A DNA stretch of 7,125 nt from Verrucomicrobiales bacterium (GTDB taxonomy: Bacteria; Verrucomicrobiota; Verrucomicrobiia; Verrucomicrobiales; V1-33): positions 1-7,125 of the forward strand of contig JALRGF010000361.1 in NCBI GenBank assembly GCA_023253495.1, written 5' to 3'. Numbering within the stretch: position 1 is the stretch's first letter; every line of letters starts with the position of its first letter. Position numbers and translations under genes: made by a program. Of the stretch, positions 1 through 6,646 are shown piece by piece. Under the pieces are notes generated by a model. It was given only the letters and a program-made list of their open reading frames with translations, made no database searches and was not told the origin of the DNA.

Positions 1-1
1 G

Positions 2-505
2 TCGGATCGGAGCGGGTGGGCGCGGGCGTTGCACGAGGTGGTGACGGGTAAGGGGGTGGTGTTGTTGCTGGGCGGGCTGGGGATCGGGTTGCTGGGCGGG
101 CGGGCGGGGTTTGCGCAGGTGGCGCCGTTGTTTGACGCGCCCTTCAAAGGGATGTTGACGTTTTTTCTGCTGGAAGTCGGGCTGGTGACCGGGCGGCGGC
201 TCGGGGAGCTGCGCAAGTGCGGGTGGTTTCTGCCGGTATTTGCGGTGGTGATGCCCTTGGGGCACGGCGTGCTCGGGGTGTGGCTCGGGCGTGCGTGCGG
301 GCTGGGGCTGGGCGGGGCGACGGTGCTGGGCGCGCTGGCGGCGAGTGCGAGTTACATTGCGGCGCCGGCGGCGGTGCGGGTGGCGTTGCCGCAGGCCAGT
401 CCGGTGCTGTATCTGACGGCCTCGCTGGCGATCACGTTTCCGTTCAACATCGTGATCGGGATTCCGGTGTATTTCGCCTTCGCGCGGTGGTTGTTCGGGC
501 GGTGA
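2..505 (+). CDS. SbtA-type sodium-dependent bicarbonate transporter, C-terminal part (5' end outside window)
   Basis: The frame is open from the first bases to the TGA at 503-505, so the 167 residues seen are the C-terminal part; the TTG at 29 is internal, not the start. The family (SbtA, PF05982) imports bicarbonate with sodium across the inner membrane and usually has about 320-375 residues in two related halves, so roughly the second half is present. Visible hydrophobic segments include KGVVLLLGGLGIGLLGG, FKGMLTFFLLEVGLVTGRRL, GWFLPVFAVVMPLGHGVLG, a segment with AASASYIAAPAAVRVALP, and a last one with YLTASLAITFPFNIVIGIP. The ASYIAAPAAVR and TFPFN(I/L) signatures are what I recognise from SbtA. 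Downstream lies ilvD, not a PII-like sbtB. Codons end mostly in G (GTG, GCG, GGG, CTG), giving a very G-rich coding strand. Family assignment is firm; bicarbonate as the substrate is inferred, since many paralogues are untested. Confidence 0.88.
   Translation, partial: SDRSGWARALHEVVTGKGVVLLLGGLGIGLLGGRAGFAQVAPLFDAPFKGMLTFFLLEVGLVTGRRLGELRKCGWFLPVFAVVMPLGHGVLGVWLGRACGLGLGGATVLGALAASASYIAAPAAVRVALPQASPVLYLTASLAITFPFNIVIGIPVYFAFARWLFGR
70..109 (+). other. Two adjacent G-quadruplex motifs in the SbtA coding strand
   Basis: The coding strand carries G-runs at 70-72, 74-76, 79-82 and 86-88 (loops 1, 2 and 3 nt), then GGGCGGGCGGGCGGGG at 94-109 with three 1-nt loops. Both fit the usual G3-loop pattern, and the second is the short-loop type expected to be most stable. 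They encode a glycine-rich membrane helix (GGLGIGLLGGRAG), so Gly/Arg/Leu coding with G-ending codons may be the whole explanation. The motif is seen directly; folding is inferred. Confidence 0.6.
299..317 (+). other. Third G-quadruplex motif in the SbtA coding strand
   Basis: G-runs at 299-301, 304-307, 310-312 and 314-317 are separated by loops of 2, 2 and 1 nt. The motif encodes a CGLGLGGA stretch between two membrane segments. Any structure would form in the non-template strand and in the mRNA. The pattern is seen directly; biological use is not shown. Confidence 0.5.
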
Positions 506-574
506 GGCCGGGGAGTGGTCCGGCGCCCCTCACTTGACGCTGGGCGCGGCTGGCGCGACACATGGATTGATCAC

Positions 575-2317
575 ATGAGCGCCAAGAAAAAATCCGCCGC
601 CGCGGCGAAAGCCGCCCCCAAAGCCAGAACCGCGCTGCCGCGCCCGCACTCGGCCGTCCTTGTCGACGGTCCGGACCGGGCGGCGAGCCGGGCGATGCTG
701 CATGCGGTCGGTTTCCAGCGCGAGGATTTCCGGAAGCCGCAGATCGGGATTGCCAGCACGTGGAGCATGGTCACGCCGTGCAACATGCATATTGACCGCC
801 TGGCGCGGGAGTCGGCCAAGGGGGCGGATGCGGCCGGGGGCAAAAGCATCATTTTCAACACTATTACCATTTCCGACGGCATCTCGATGGGGACCGAGGG
901 CATGAAGTATTCGCTGGTGTCGCGCGAGGTGATTGCTGATTCGATTGAGACGGTGGTCGGGTGCGAGAATCTGGATGGCTTTGTGGCCATCGGCGGGTGT
1001 GACAAGAACATGCCCGGGTGCGTGATGGCGATGGCCCGGCTGAACCGGCCGAGTGTTTTTGTCTACGGGGGGACGATTCTGCCCGGCTGTCACGACGGCA
1101 AGGATGCGGATATTGTGACGGTGTTTGAGGCGGTCGGGAAACATGCGGCCGGCACGATTGACGATGCCGAGCTGCGGCGGATCGAGGAGGTTTCGATTCC
1201 CGGGGCGGGGTCGTGCGGCGGCATGTACACCGCGAACACGATGGCCAGTGCGATTGAGGCGCTCGGGTTGTCGCTGCCCAACAGTTCGGCGCAGGCGGCG
1301 GTCAGTGACGACAAGATGCGTGATTGTTTTGATGCCGGGGTGGCGGTGCTGCACCTGCTGCAGCGGGGGATCAGGCCGCGGGACATCCTGTGCCGCGAGT
1401 CGTTTCTCAACGCCATTGCCGTGATTACGGCGCTGGGCGGTTCGACCAATGCGGTGCTGCATCTGGTGGCGATGGCGCACAGTGCGGGGGTGAAGCTGAC
1501 CATTGACGATTTCACCAGAGTGGGCCGGCGCACCCCGGTGCTGGCGGACCTCAAGCCCTCGGGCAAATATGTGATGTGGGAGCTGGTGAAGATCGGGGGC
1601 ACGCTGCCATTGATGAAGATGCTGCTGGAGGAGAAGCTGATTGACGGTGAGGTGATGACGGTGACCGGGCGGACGTGGCGGGAGAATCTCGCCAAGGTGA
1701 AGCCGTATCCGGCCGGGCAGGATGTGATCCGTTCCTTTGCCAACCCGATCAAGAAGGAGGGGCATCTGGTCATCCTGCGGGGCAATCTGGCGCCGCAGGG
1801 GGCGGTGGCCAAGATCAGCGGCAAGGAAGGGCTGACCTTCACCGGCGAGGCGCGGGTGTTTGATTCCGAGGAGCAGGCGATGACGGCGATCCTCGCAGGA
1901 AAAATCCGCAAGGGGCATGTGGTGGTCATCCGTCGCGAGGGCCCGAAGGGCGGTCCGGGGATGCGGGAGATGCTCGGGCCGACCAGCGCGATCATGGGCC
2001 GGGGGCTGGGCAAGGACGTCGCCCTGATCACCGATGGGCGGTTTTCGGGCGGCAGCCACGGGTTCGTGGTCGGCCACATCACGCCCGAGGCGCACGTCGG
2101 CGGACCGATCGGCGTGCTGCGCAACGGCGATGTGATCACCATTGACGCGCGCGCGCGGACGATCGATGTGGATCTTTCACATGAAGAGCTGGGCGCCCGG
2201 CTGGCCGCGTGGAAGCAGCCGAAACCGCGCTACACGCGCGGGGTGCTCGCCAAATACGCCGCCCAGGTGCGCAGTGCCAGCGAGGGTGCGGTCACCGACA
2301 GCGGCCTTGACCTCTGA
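575..2317 (+). CDS. ilvD: Dihydroxy-acid dehydratase IlvD
   Basis: Cytosolic Fe-S enzyme that dehydrates 2,3-dihydroxy-isovalerate and 2,3-dihydroxy-3-methylvalerate to the 2-oxo acids of valine, isoleucine and leucine (and pantothenate) synthesis. The 580-residue product has normal family length. Three cluster-ligand cysteines lie in their expected motifs: C69 (TPCNMHID), C142 (GGCDKNMPG) and C214 (GAGSCGGMYTANTM). K144 is the lysine expected to be carbamylated for Mg binding, and the catalytic serine is S491 in ITDGRFSGGS. The C-terminal GHITPEAHVGGPIG (500-513) is also typical. I chose ATG 575: the frame is open further upstream, but those residues look non-coding, while homology begins near residue 21. 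Residues 2-20 are an unusual Lys/Ala-rich tail. There is no clear Shine-Dalgarno; a two-codon ATG GAT TGA ends 4 nt before the start. It lies 69 bp after the SbtA gene. Confidence 0.96.
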   Translation: MSAKKKSAAAAKAAPKARTALPRPHSAVLVDGPDRAASRAMLHAVGFQREDFRKPQIGIASTWSMVTPCNMHIDRLARESAKGADAAGGKSIIFNTITISDGISMGTEGMKYSLVSREVIADSIETVVGCENLDGFVAIGGCDKNMPGCVMAMARLNRPSVFVYGGTILPGCHDGKDADIVTVFEAVGKHAAGTIDDAELRRIEEVSIPGAGSCGGMYTANTMASAIEALGLSLPNSSAQAAVSDDKMRDCFDAGVAVLHLLQRGIRPRDILCRESFLNAIAVITALGGSTNAVLHLVAMAHSAGVKLTIDDFTRVGRRTPVLADLKPSGKYVMWELVKIGGTLPLMKMLLEEKLIDGEVMTVTGRTWRENLAKVKPYPAGQDVIRSFANPIKKEGHLVILRGNLAPQGAVAKISGKEGLTFTGEARVFDSEEQAMTAILAGKIRKGHVVVIRREGPKGGPGMREMLGPTSAIMGRGLGKDVALITDGRFSGGSHGFVVGHITPEAHVGGPIGVLRNGDVITIDARARTIDVDLSHEELGARLAAWKQPKPRYTRGVLAKYAAQVRSASEGAVTDSGLDL

Positions 2318-2332
2318 GCCGGCGGGCCCGGC
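2318..2332 (+). terminator. Possible weak terminator hairpin after ilvD
   Basis: Immediately after the ilvD stop, GCCGG (2318-2322) can pair with CCGGC (2328-2332) around a 5-nt loop. The following bases to about 2354 are pyrimidine-rich with short T-runs (TTT twice) but contain no true U-tract. A 5-bp stem with a broken tail is weak evidence; zwf may well be read through from ilvD. Confidence 0.22.
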
Positions 2333-2368
2333 CTGCCCTCGTTTCCTCATTTCCGACCACTGATACCC

Positions 2369-2395
2369 ATGAAACGGGATCACCCTTTCGTCTGA
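2369..2395 (+). other. Eight-codon mini-ORF ending 2 nt before zwf
   Basis: ATG at 2369 opens an eight-codon frame (MKRDHPFV) whose TGA (2393-2395) is followed by CC and then the zwf ATG. No Shine-Dalgarno lies at proper spacing before either start. The geometry suits termination-reinitiation, in which ribosomes finishing the mini-ORF start on zwf. It may be chance; the idea gains weight only because similar arrangements precede ilvD, opcA and nodT. Confidence 0.2.
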
Positions 2396-2397
2396 CC

Positions 2398-3945
2398 ATG
2401 CTGACCGCCGAGATTCCGGACAATCCCTTTCGCGACGAACTGGCCACCCGCCAGACCCCCGAGCCGTGCACCCTTGTGATTTTCGGGGCCACCGGCGACC
2501 TGACGCACAAACTGCTCATTCCCGCGCTCTACAATCTGGCGCTGGACGGCGAGCTGCCGCCGACCCTGAAGATTGTCGCCTTCGCGCGCCGTCCGAAGAC
2601 GAGCGCGGAAATCCGGGCGGAGTATGCGGCGACCAATGCGCGGCAGTCGCGCCAGGGGCACAACGATGAGTTCTGGGACGGTTTCCGTGAGCGGATCGTC
2701 TATCACCGGAGCGAGTTCGGGGATCCCGAGGGGTATGCGTCGCTCGGGCGGTTGCTGGACGAGCTGGATGCGGCGCGGGGCGGTCCGGGCAACCGGTTGT
2801 TCTATCTCGCCTCCGCTCCGGACAATTTCGAGGAGATCCTGGCGCATCTCAAGCAGACCGGACTCAACGAAGGTCGTGGTGGCGGGTGGGCGCGGATCAT
2901 CGTGGAGAAGCCGATCGGCAAGGACCTGGCGAGCGCGCAGCGGCTCAACAACACGGTGGCCGCGGTATTCGACGAGCGGAACACCTACCGCATCGACCAC
3001 TACCTCGGCAAGGAGACGGCCCAGAACATCATTGTCACCCGCTTTGCCAACTCGATTTTCGAGCCGCTCTGGAACCGCAACTACATCGACCACATTCAGA
3101 TCACCTGTGCGGAAAATTTCGGCATGACCGGCGGGCGCGGCGCCTATTACGACAAGGCCGGCGCCCTGCGCGACATGGTGCAGAACCACCTGCTGCAGCT
3201 CCTGAGCCTGATCGCCATGGAGCCGCCGACCGACCTCAGCGCGGATTCGGTGCGGGACGAGAAGGTCAAGGCGCTGCGGGCGCTGCGCAAGTTCAACAGC
3301 GTCGATGAAGTCGCCCAGAATGTGGTGCGCGGCCAGTATCTCGCGGGTTCCGTCGACGGCCAGGCCGCGGTCGGATATCGTGACGAGGAGCGGGTTGATC
3401 CGCAGTCGCGGACCGAGTGTTACGTGGCCATGCGGGTATACATTGACACGTGGCGCTGGCAGGGGGTGCCATTTTACATCCGGGTTGGCAAGCAACTGCC
3501 GAAGAAGGCGACCGAGATCTCGGTGCATTTCCGGCGGGCCCCGCATGTGCTGTTTCAGACACTGCCGGCGCGGGGGCGCAGCAACGTGCTGGTTTTCCGG
3601 ATCCAGCCGGACGAGGGGGTCAGTCTGCGGATGCTCGGCAAGGTGCCGGGGCTGGCCATGCGCATGGAGCCGGTGAAAATGGATTTCCGGTATGCGACGA
3701 GTTTCGGCAAGCCGAGCCCGTTTGCCTACGAGCGGTTGCTGCTGGATGCGATGGCCGGCGACGCCACGCTGTTCGCGCGGCGCGACGAGGTGGAGAATGC
3801 GTGGAGCTTCATTGATCCGATTGAGCGGGCCTGGCATGAATCGGGACAGCCGCCGCTGATGGCCGAGTATCCGGCGGGCTCGTGGGGGCCGGCCGAGGCG
3901 GACGAGCTTCTGGAGCGGGACGGGCGCAGCTGGCGCCGGATCTGA
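2398..3945 (+). CDS. zwf: Glucose-6-phosphate 1-dehydrogenase Zwf
   Basis: Oxidises glucose 6-phosphate to 6-phosphogluconolactone with NAD(P)+, the first step of the oxidative pentose phosphate (or Entner-Doudoroff) route, in the cytosol. The 515 residues are the usual length and the family landmarks are in order. The Rossmann nucleotide loop is GATGDL (30-35), and EKPIGKD is at 170-176. The substrate-binding signature RIDHYLGKE (198-206) includes H201 and K205. RDMVQNHLLQLL (258-269) contains H264, matching the general-base histidine of the well-studied Leuconostoc enzyme. The C-terminal half has IRVGKQLPKK (361-370) and ends with YPAGSWGP (491-498), both typical. The ATG at 2398 gives full length with a normal short N-terminal extension, but it has no clear Shine-Dalgarno. 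It lies 80 bp after ilvD, and opcA follows after 45 bp, so the two are very likely co-transcribed. Cofactor preference cannot be read with certainty. Confidence 0.97.
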   Translation: MLTAEIPDNPFRDELATRQTPEPCTLVIFGATGDLTHKLLIPALYNLALDGELPPTLKIVAFARRPKTSAEIRAEYAATNARQSRQGHNDEFWDGFRERIVYHRSEFGDPEGYASLGRLLDELDAARGGPGNRLFYLASAPDNFEEILAHLKQTGLNEGRGGGWARIIVEKPIGKDLASAQRLNNTVAAVFDERNTYRIDHYLGKETAQNIIVTRFANSIFEPLWNRNYIDHIQITCAENFGMTGGRGAYYDKAGALRDMVQNHLLQLLSLIAMEPPTDLSADSVRDEKVKALRALRKFNSVDEVAQNVVRGQYLAGSVDGQAAVGYRDEERVDPQSRTECYVAMRVYIDTWRWQGVPFYIRVGKQLPKKATEISVHFRRAPHVLFQTLPARGRSNVLVFRIQPDEGVSLRMLGKVPGLAMRMEPVKMDFRYATSFGKPSPFAYERLLLDAMAGDATLFARRDEVENAWSFIDPIERAWHESGQPPLMAEYPAGSWGPAEADELLERDGRSWRRI

Positions 3946-3956
3946 GCTGACCGGCC

Positions 3957-3962
3957 GAGGAG
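3957..3962 (+). promoter_or_regulatory. Shine-Dalgarno-like GAGGAG between zwf and opcA
   Basis: GAGGAG lies 3 nt before an ATG at 3966 that opens a ten-codon mini-ORF, but 28 nt before the opcA ATG at 3991, which is too far for direct use. It would therefore serve the mini-ORF, with opcA translated by coupling, unless it is non-functional. Confidence 0.35.
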
Positions 3963-3965
3963 ACC

Positions 3966-3998
3966 ATGGAACCGCTGACCCCTGCCGCGCATGACTGA
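3966..3998 (+). other. Ten-codon mini-ORF whose stop overlaps the start of opcA
   Basis: ATG 3966 opens MEPLTPAAHD, ending at TGA 3996-3998, inside the first codons of opcA (ATG 3991; sequence ATGACTGA). It has a Shine-Dalgarno-like GAGGAG just upstream, while opcA itself has none. This is the best supported of the mini-ORFs here and suggests translational coupling, but no conservation data back it. Confidence 0.3.
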
Positions 3999-5037
3999 AG
4001 CCCCGACCGCCCCCGCTCTCGGCCAGGAGACGCCGGTCTCCGCCATCGCCGCCTCGCTGCCCGCCCTGTGGGCGGCCGACGAGGCGATGACCAAGGCGTC
4101 GTTGATGAATTTCGCGGTCTATTCCGAGCAGCCGGGCAGCCTGGAGCGGAACTCCCGGCTTATCGAAGAGGTGGTCCGCGAACACGCCTGCCGGGCGATT
4201 CTCATTGCCGCGCAGCCGTCTGAGGAGGAGGCGCGGGTCCGCGCGTGGATCACGGCCCATTGTCTGGTGAGCGGGGCGGGCGGCAAGTCCGTCTGTTCCG
4301 AGCAGATCGCCTTTGCGATCAGCGGGCGTCTGGGGGATGCGCTGCGCAACGTGGTTTTTGCGCATCTGGAGAGCGACCTGCCGCTGGTTTTTTTCTGGCA
4401 GGGGGATTTTTCCGACCGGTGGGAACCGCATCTGTACCGGCGTATCGACCGCCTGGTGGTCGACAGCACCACCTGGACCAATCCGGTCCGGCAGCTGAAG
4501 CGGATGCGTGCCGCCTGGCGTGACAGCGGATCGCGGTTTGTGGTGCTGGATGTCGCGTGGATGCGGATTTTCCCCTTCCGGCAGGCGTTGGCCGGGGTAT
4601 TCGACACGGCGCTGGCCAAGGCGAACCTGTGCCGGTTGCACGCCCTGAGCCTCACGCATGCACCGGGCCACCGGGTCACTGCCGCCCTGTTCGCCTCGTG
4701 GATCGCGTACAAGGCGGGCTGGTCGCTGGAGGCTTCGGAGCGGGTCTTCGTCGAGGAGGGCGAGGCGCCGTTGTCGCGGCTGGAGTTGCGTGGCGAGGGC
4801 GATTGCCGGGTGCTCATCACGCTGGAGCCGGGGGCCCGGTTTCTGCATGCCACGATCCGGGCCGGCGGGCAGGAAGTCACCCAGGTCAGTCCGGCCGGGC
4901 GTGACGACCTGGCCACGCTGGTTTCCGAGCGTCTGAGCCGCGGTGGGAACACGCCGTTGTATTTCAAGCTCTGGCGGCAGGTGGCGGCGTGGAAGCTGCG
5001 TTTTGCCATGACGGCGGGGGAGCCGGCTCCCGAGTGA
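3991..5037 (+). CDS. opcA: Glucose-6-phosphate dehydrogenase assembly protein, OpcA family
   Basis: OpcA (PF10128) is a soluble partner of G6PDH that in cyanobacteria promotes its oligomerisation and activation and helps respond to redox state. The 348-residue product shows the family pattern: an N-terminal segment with TKASLMNFAVYS (34-45), CSEQIAF (102-108), the hydrophobic DLPLVFFWQGDF (129-140), RIDRLVVDS (151-159), DVAWMRIFPFRQALAGVFD (187-205), and a later ALFASWIAYKAGW (232-244). There is no signal peptide or membrane segment. It lies 45 bp after zwf on the same strand, which strongly supports the assignment. Five cysteines (C67, C91, C102, C214, C272) could allow redox control, but no CxxC pair is present. 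ATG 3991 has no Shine-Dalgarno at normal distance and is overlapped by the stop of a mini-ORF. Family and partner are confident; the exact effect on this Zwf is inferred. Confidence 0.9.
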   Translation: MTEAPTAPALGQETPVSAIAASLPALWAADEAMTKASLMNFAVYSEQPGSLERNSRLIEEVVREHACRAILIAAQPSEEEARVRAWITAHCLVSGAGGKSVCSEQIAFAISGRLGDALRNVVFAHLESDLPLVFFWQGDFSDRWEPHLYRRIDRLVVDSTTWTNPVRQLKRMRAAWRDSGSRFVVLDVAWMRIFPFRQALAGVFDTALAKANLCRLHALSLTHAPGHRVTAALFASWIAYKAGWSLEASERVFVEEGEAPLSRLELRGEGDCRVLITLEPGARFLHATIRAGGQEVTQVSPAGRDDLATLVSERLSRGGNTPLYFKLWRQVAAWKLRFAMTAGEPAPE

Positions 5038-5067
5038 GTGCGGGAAGGGGGGCGTCCGGGATCGGAG

Positions 5068-5133
5068 ATGCCGATGGCCGACGCCGGCGGCTCCACACCC
5101 TGCTTGCCTGAGGCGGCGGAGCCGCTAGGCTGA
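5068..5133 (+). other. 21-codon mini-ORF ending 4 nt before nodT
   Basis: ATG 5068, with GGAG directly abutting it (5064-5067), opens a 21-codon frame beginning MPMADAGGSTPC and ending at TGA 5131-5133, 4 nt before the TTG start of the lipoprotein gene. It runs through both arms of the inverted repeat at 5083-5130, so a translating ribosome would open that stem. It is a candidate leader peptide; the Shine-Dalgarno spacing is poor and there is no independent support. Confidence 0.25.
5083..5130 (+). repeat. Inverted repeat / large stem-loop before nodT
   Basis: GCGGCTCC (5087-5094) pairs perfectly with GGAGCCGC (5118-5125). A G-U pair (5086 with 5126), one bulged base and GCC (5083-5085) with GGC (5128-5130) extend the stem. 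The 23-nt loop holds a smaller GCCT-G-AGGC repeat (5106-5114). No T-run follows, so it is not a classical intrinsic terminator. It ends 7 nt before the TTG start of nodT, where it could affect translation, or it could end or protect the zwf-opcA transcript. Confidence 0.45.
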
Positions 5134-5137
5134 CGGC

Positions 5138-6592
5138 TTGGCCCGGTGTCATGCCAGCTGGTGGGCCGCGTTTTCCGCGGTCTTTTTGGTTTCCTGCGCT
5201 GTCACCCCGCCGGGGTCGCGGCTGAAGGAGGCCGGGCTTGAAGTGCCGTCGGCGTGGTCGTCGCCGGAGGCTGACGGGAGCCCGGTGGATGCGGCGTGGC
5301 TGCGGCGGTTCCGTGACCGGCGGCTGGAATCGTTGATGGCCGAGGCGGAGCGCCGCAATCCGGATCTGCAAATAGCCGCATCGCGGGTGGCCCAGGCGGC
5401 CGAGCAGGCGCGCATCGTGGCTTCGGCGGGGCGGCCGAATGCGGCGCTCGGGTTCGGCGCGCGGCGGACGCGTCAGAATTTCATCGGGTTCCCGGATTTT
5501 GGCGGCGCGCCCGGCGGAGGTGAGCCGACGGAGGAAACCGTCCTGCAGAATCTGAGCAATTCGTTCGGCACCTCGCTGGATGTCAGCTGGGAGCTGGATG
5601 TCTGGGGCCGCATCCGCCAAGGGACCTCCGCGGCGATGGCGGAAGCCGAAGCGGCGGGAATGGATTTTGCGGCGGCCCGGACGTCGCTGATAGCGCAGGT
5701 GGCCAAGGCGTGGTTTGCCCTTGCCGAGGCCGGGGAGCAGCACCGACTGGCCACGGAGACACTGCGGGCGACGGAAGAAACCGAACGCGCCCTGGGCGAC
5801 CGCTTCCGTACCGGCCAGGCCGAAGGACAGATTGTCGGGGCGCAATACCGCCTGGCCAAAAGCGATACGGCGGCAGCCCGGGCCGCGCTCGAGCAGGCGT
5901 CCGGAACCCGGGATGCCGCGCGGCGGCAGCTGGAGATTCTCATCGGCCGTCCGGCCCGGGGCACGCTGGAGGGTCCGGCCACGCTGCCGGCGCCGCCGCC
6001 CCGCCCGCCCGCCGGTCTGCCGAGCGATCTGCTGATGCGGCGACCGGATGTGCGGGCGGCCGAGCGCCGGTTTGCCGCTTCCGGCAGAAAGACCGAGGAG
6101 GCCCGGCGCGCGTTGTTTCCGCAGTTCAAGCTGACCGGATCGACCGGTACCTCCACCGATGACCTGAGCCGCCTGCTCGACAGCGATTTCGGGGTCTGGA
6201 CGCTGGCCGGGAATGTGGTCCAGCCGGTGCTGACCGGTGGTCGGCTGCGAGCGGAAATCCGGGTGCGCCGGGAACAGGACCGTGAGGCCGTGGCCGCGCT
6301 CCAGAAGGCGGTCCTGCAGGCATTCGGGGAGGTCGAGACGGCCTTGGCCGCCGATGCCTTTCTCGCGCGGCGCGAAGCCGCCCTCAAGGAGGCGGTCGCG
6401 CTGGCCAACGAGGCGGACACGGAAGCGCGGGCCGCCTACCGCGACGGGGTCGGCGACATCCTCACCGTCTTCGCCGCCCAGAACCGTCGCCTCGCCACCG
6501 AAGCCCAGGCCATCTCCGTCCGCCGGCTGCGTCTCGACAATCGGATCAATCTGCATCTGGCTCTCGGCGGCGACTACCCGGCGGCATTTTGA
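5138..6592 (+). CDS. NodT/TolC-family outer-membrane efflux lipoprotein
   Basis: Outer-membrane channel of the OMF family (two OEP domains, PF02321), which forms trimeric tunnels for RND, MFS or ABC tripartite exporters. Of 484 residues, 1-19 look like a lipoprotein signal peptide (basic residues R3 and H5, then WWAAFSAVFLVS) with lipobox LVSC, acylated at C20. The first OEP repeat runs from about 55 to 270 with SWELDVWGRIR (150-160); the second, from about 294 to 478, has LPSDLLMRRPDVRAAE, FGVWTLAGNVVQPVLTGG (351-368) and a C-terminal coiled region ending LHLALGGDYP. The start is TTG 5138: an in-frame TAG at 5126 blocks longer forms, the nearby ATG 5151 is in another frame, and only this start gives the signal peptide. 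A weak AGG lies 8 nt upstream. It is 100 bp after opcA. No adaptor or pump gene is adjacent, so its export partner is unknown. Confidence 0.92.
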   Translation: MARCHASWWAAFSAVFLVSCAVTPPGSRLKEAGLEVPSAWSSPEADGSPVDAAWLRRFRDRRLESLMAEAERRNPDLQIAASRVAQAAEQARIVASAGRPNAALGFGARRTRQNFIGFPDFGGAPGGGEPTEETVLQNLSNSFGTSLDVSWELDVWGRIRQGTSAAMAEAEAAGMDFAAARTSLIAQVAKAWFALAEAGEQHRLATETLRATEETERALGDRFRTGQAEGQIVGAQYRLAKSDTAAARAALEQASGTRDAARRQLEILIGRPARGTLEGPATLPAPPPRPPAGLPSDLLMRRPDVRAAERRFAASGRKTEEARRALFPQFKLTGSTGTSTDDLSRLLDSDFGVWTLAGNVVQPVLTGGRLRAEIRVRREQDREAVAALQKAVLQAFGEVETALAADAFLARREAALKEAVALANEADTEARAAYRDGVGDILTVFAAQNRRLATEAQAISVRRLRLDNRINLHLALGGDYPAAF

Positions 6593-6646
6593 GAAATCCG
6601 GAACGCGGCTGAAAGAGGGCCGGGGGTTGATCCGTTTTACCGGCTT

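Noticed and set aside
534..568. TTGACG as a -35 box for ilvD
   Set aside because: No convincing -10 hexamer is found at 16-18 nt; the best candidates match poorly.
515..574. Upstream start for ilvD adding 20 residues
   Set aside because: The added residues lie in the intergenic spacer, do not resemble IlvD, and the ATG at 575 already gives a full-length enzyme.
530..2142. Long minus-strand frames (521 and 350 codons) opposite ilvD
   Set aside because: They mirror ilvD codons, contain His/Arg/Pro-rich runs and lack any recognisable motif.
2380..4848. 822-codon open frame on the minus strand across zwf and opcA
   Set aside because: It is antisense to two confidently identified genes and its translation is Arg/Pro/His/Gln-rich low-complexity sequence with no family motif. 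Such frames arise from GC-rich codon bias.
5104..5131. TTGCCT and TAGGCT with 16-nt spacing as a nodT promoter
   Set aside because: Only partial matches to consensus, located inside the inverted repeat, and it would start transcription at the start codon itself.
5151..5225. ATG-led 24-codon frame overlapping the nodT signal peptide
   Set aside because: It is out of frame with the lipoprotein and gives an Arg/Pro-rich peptide; the TTG frame gives a clear lipobox signal peptide.
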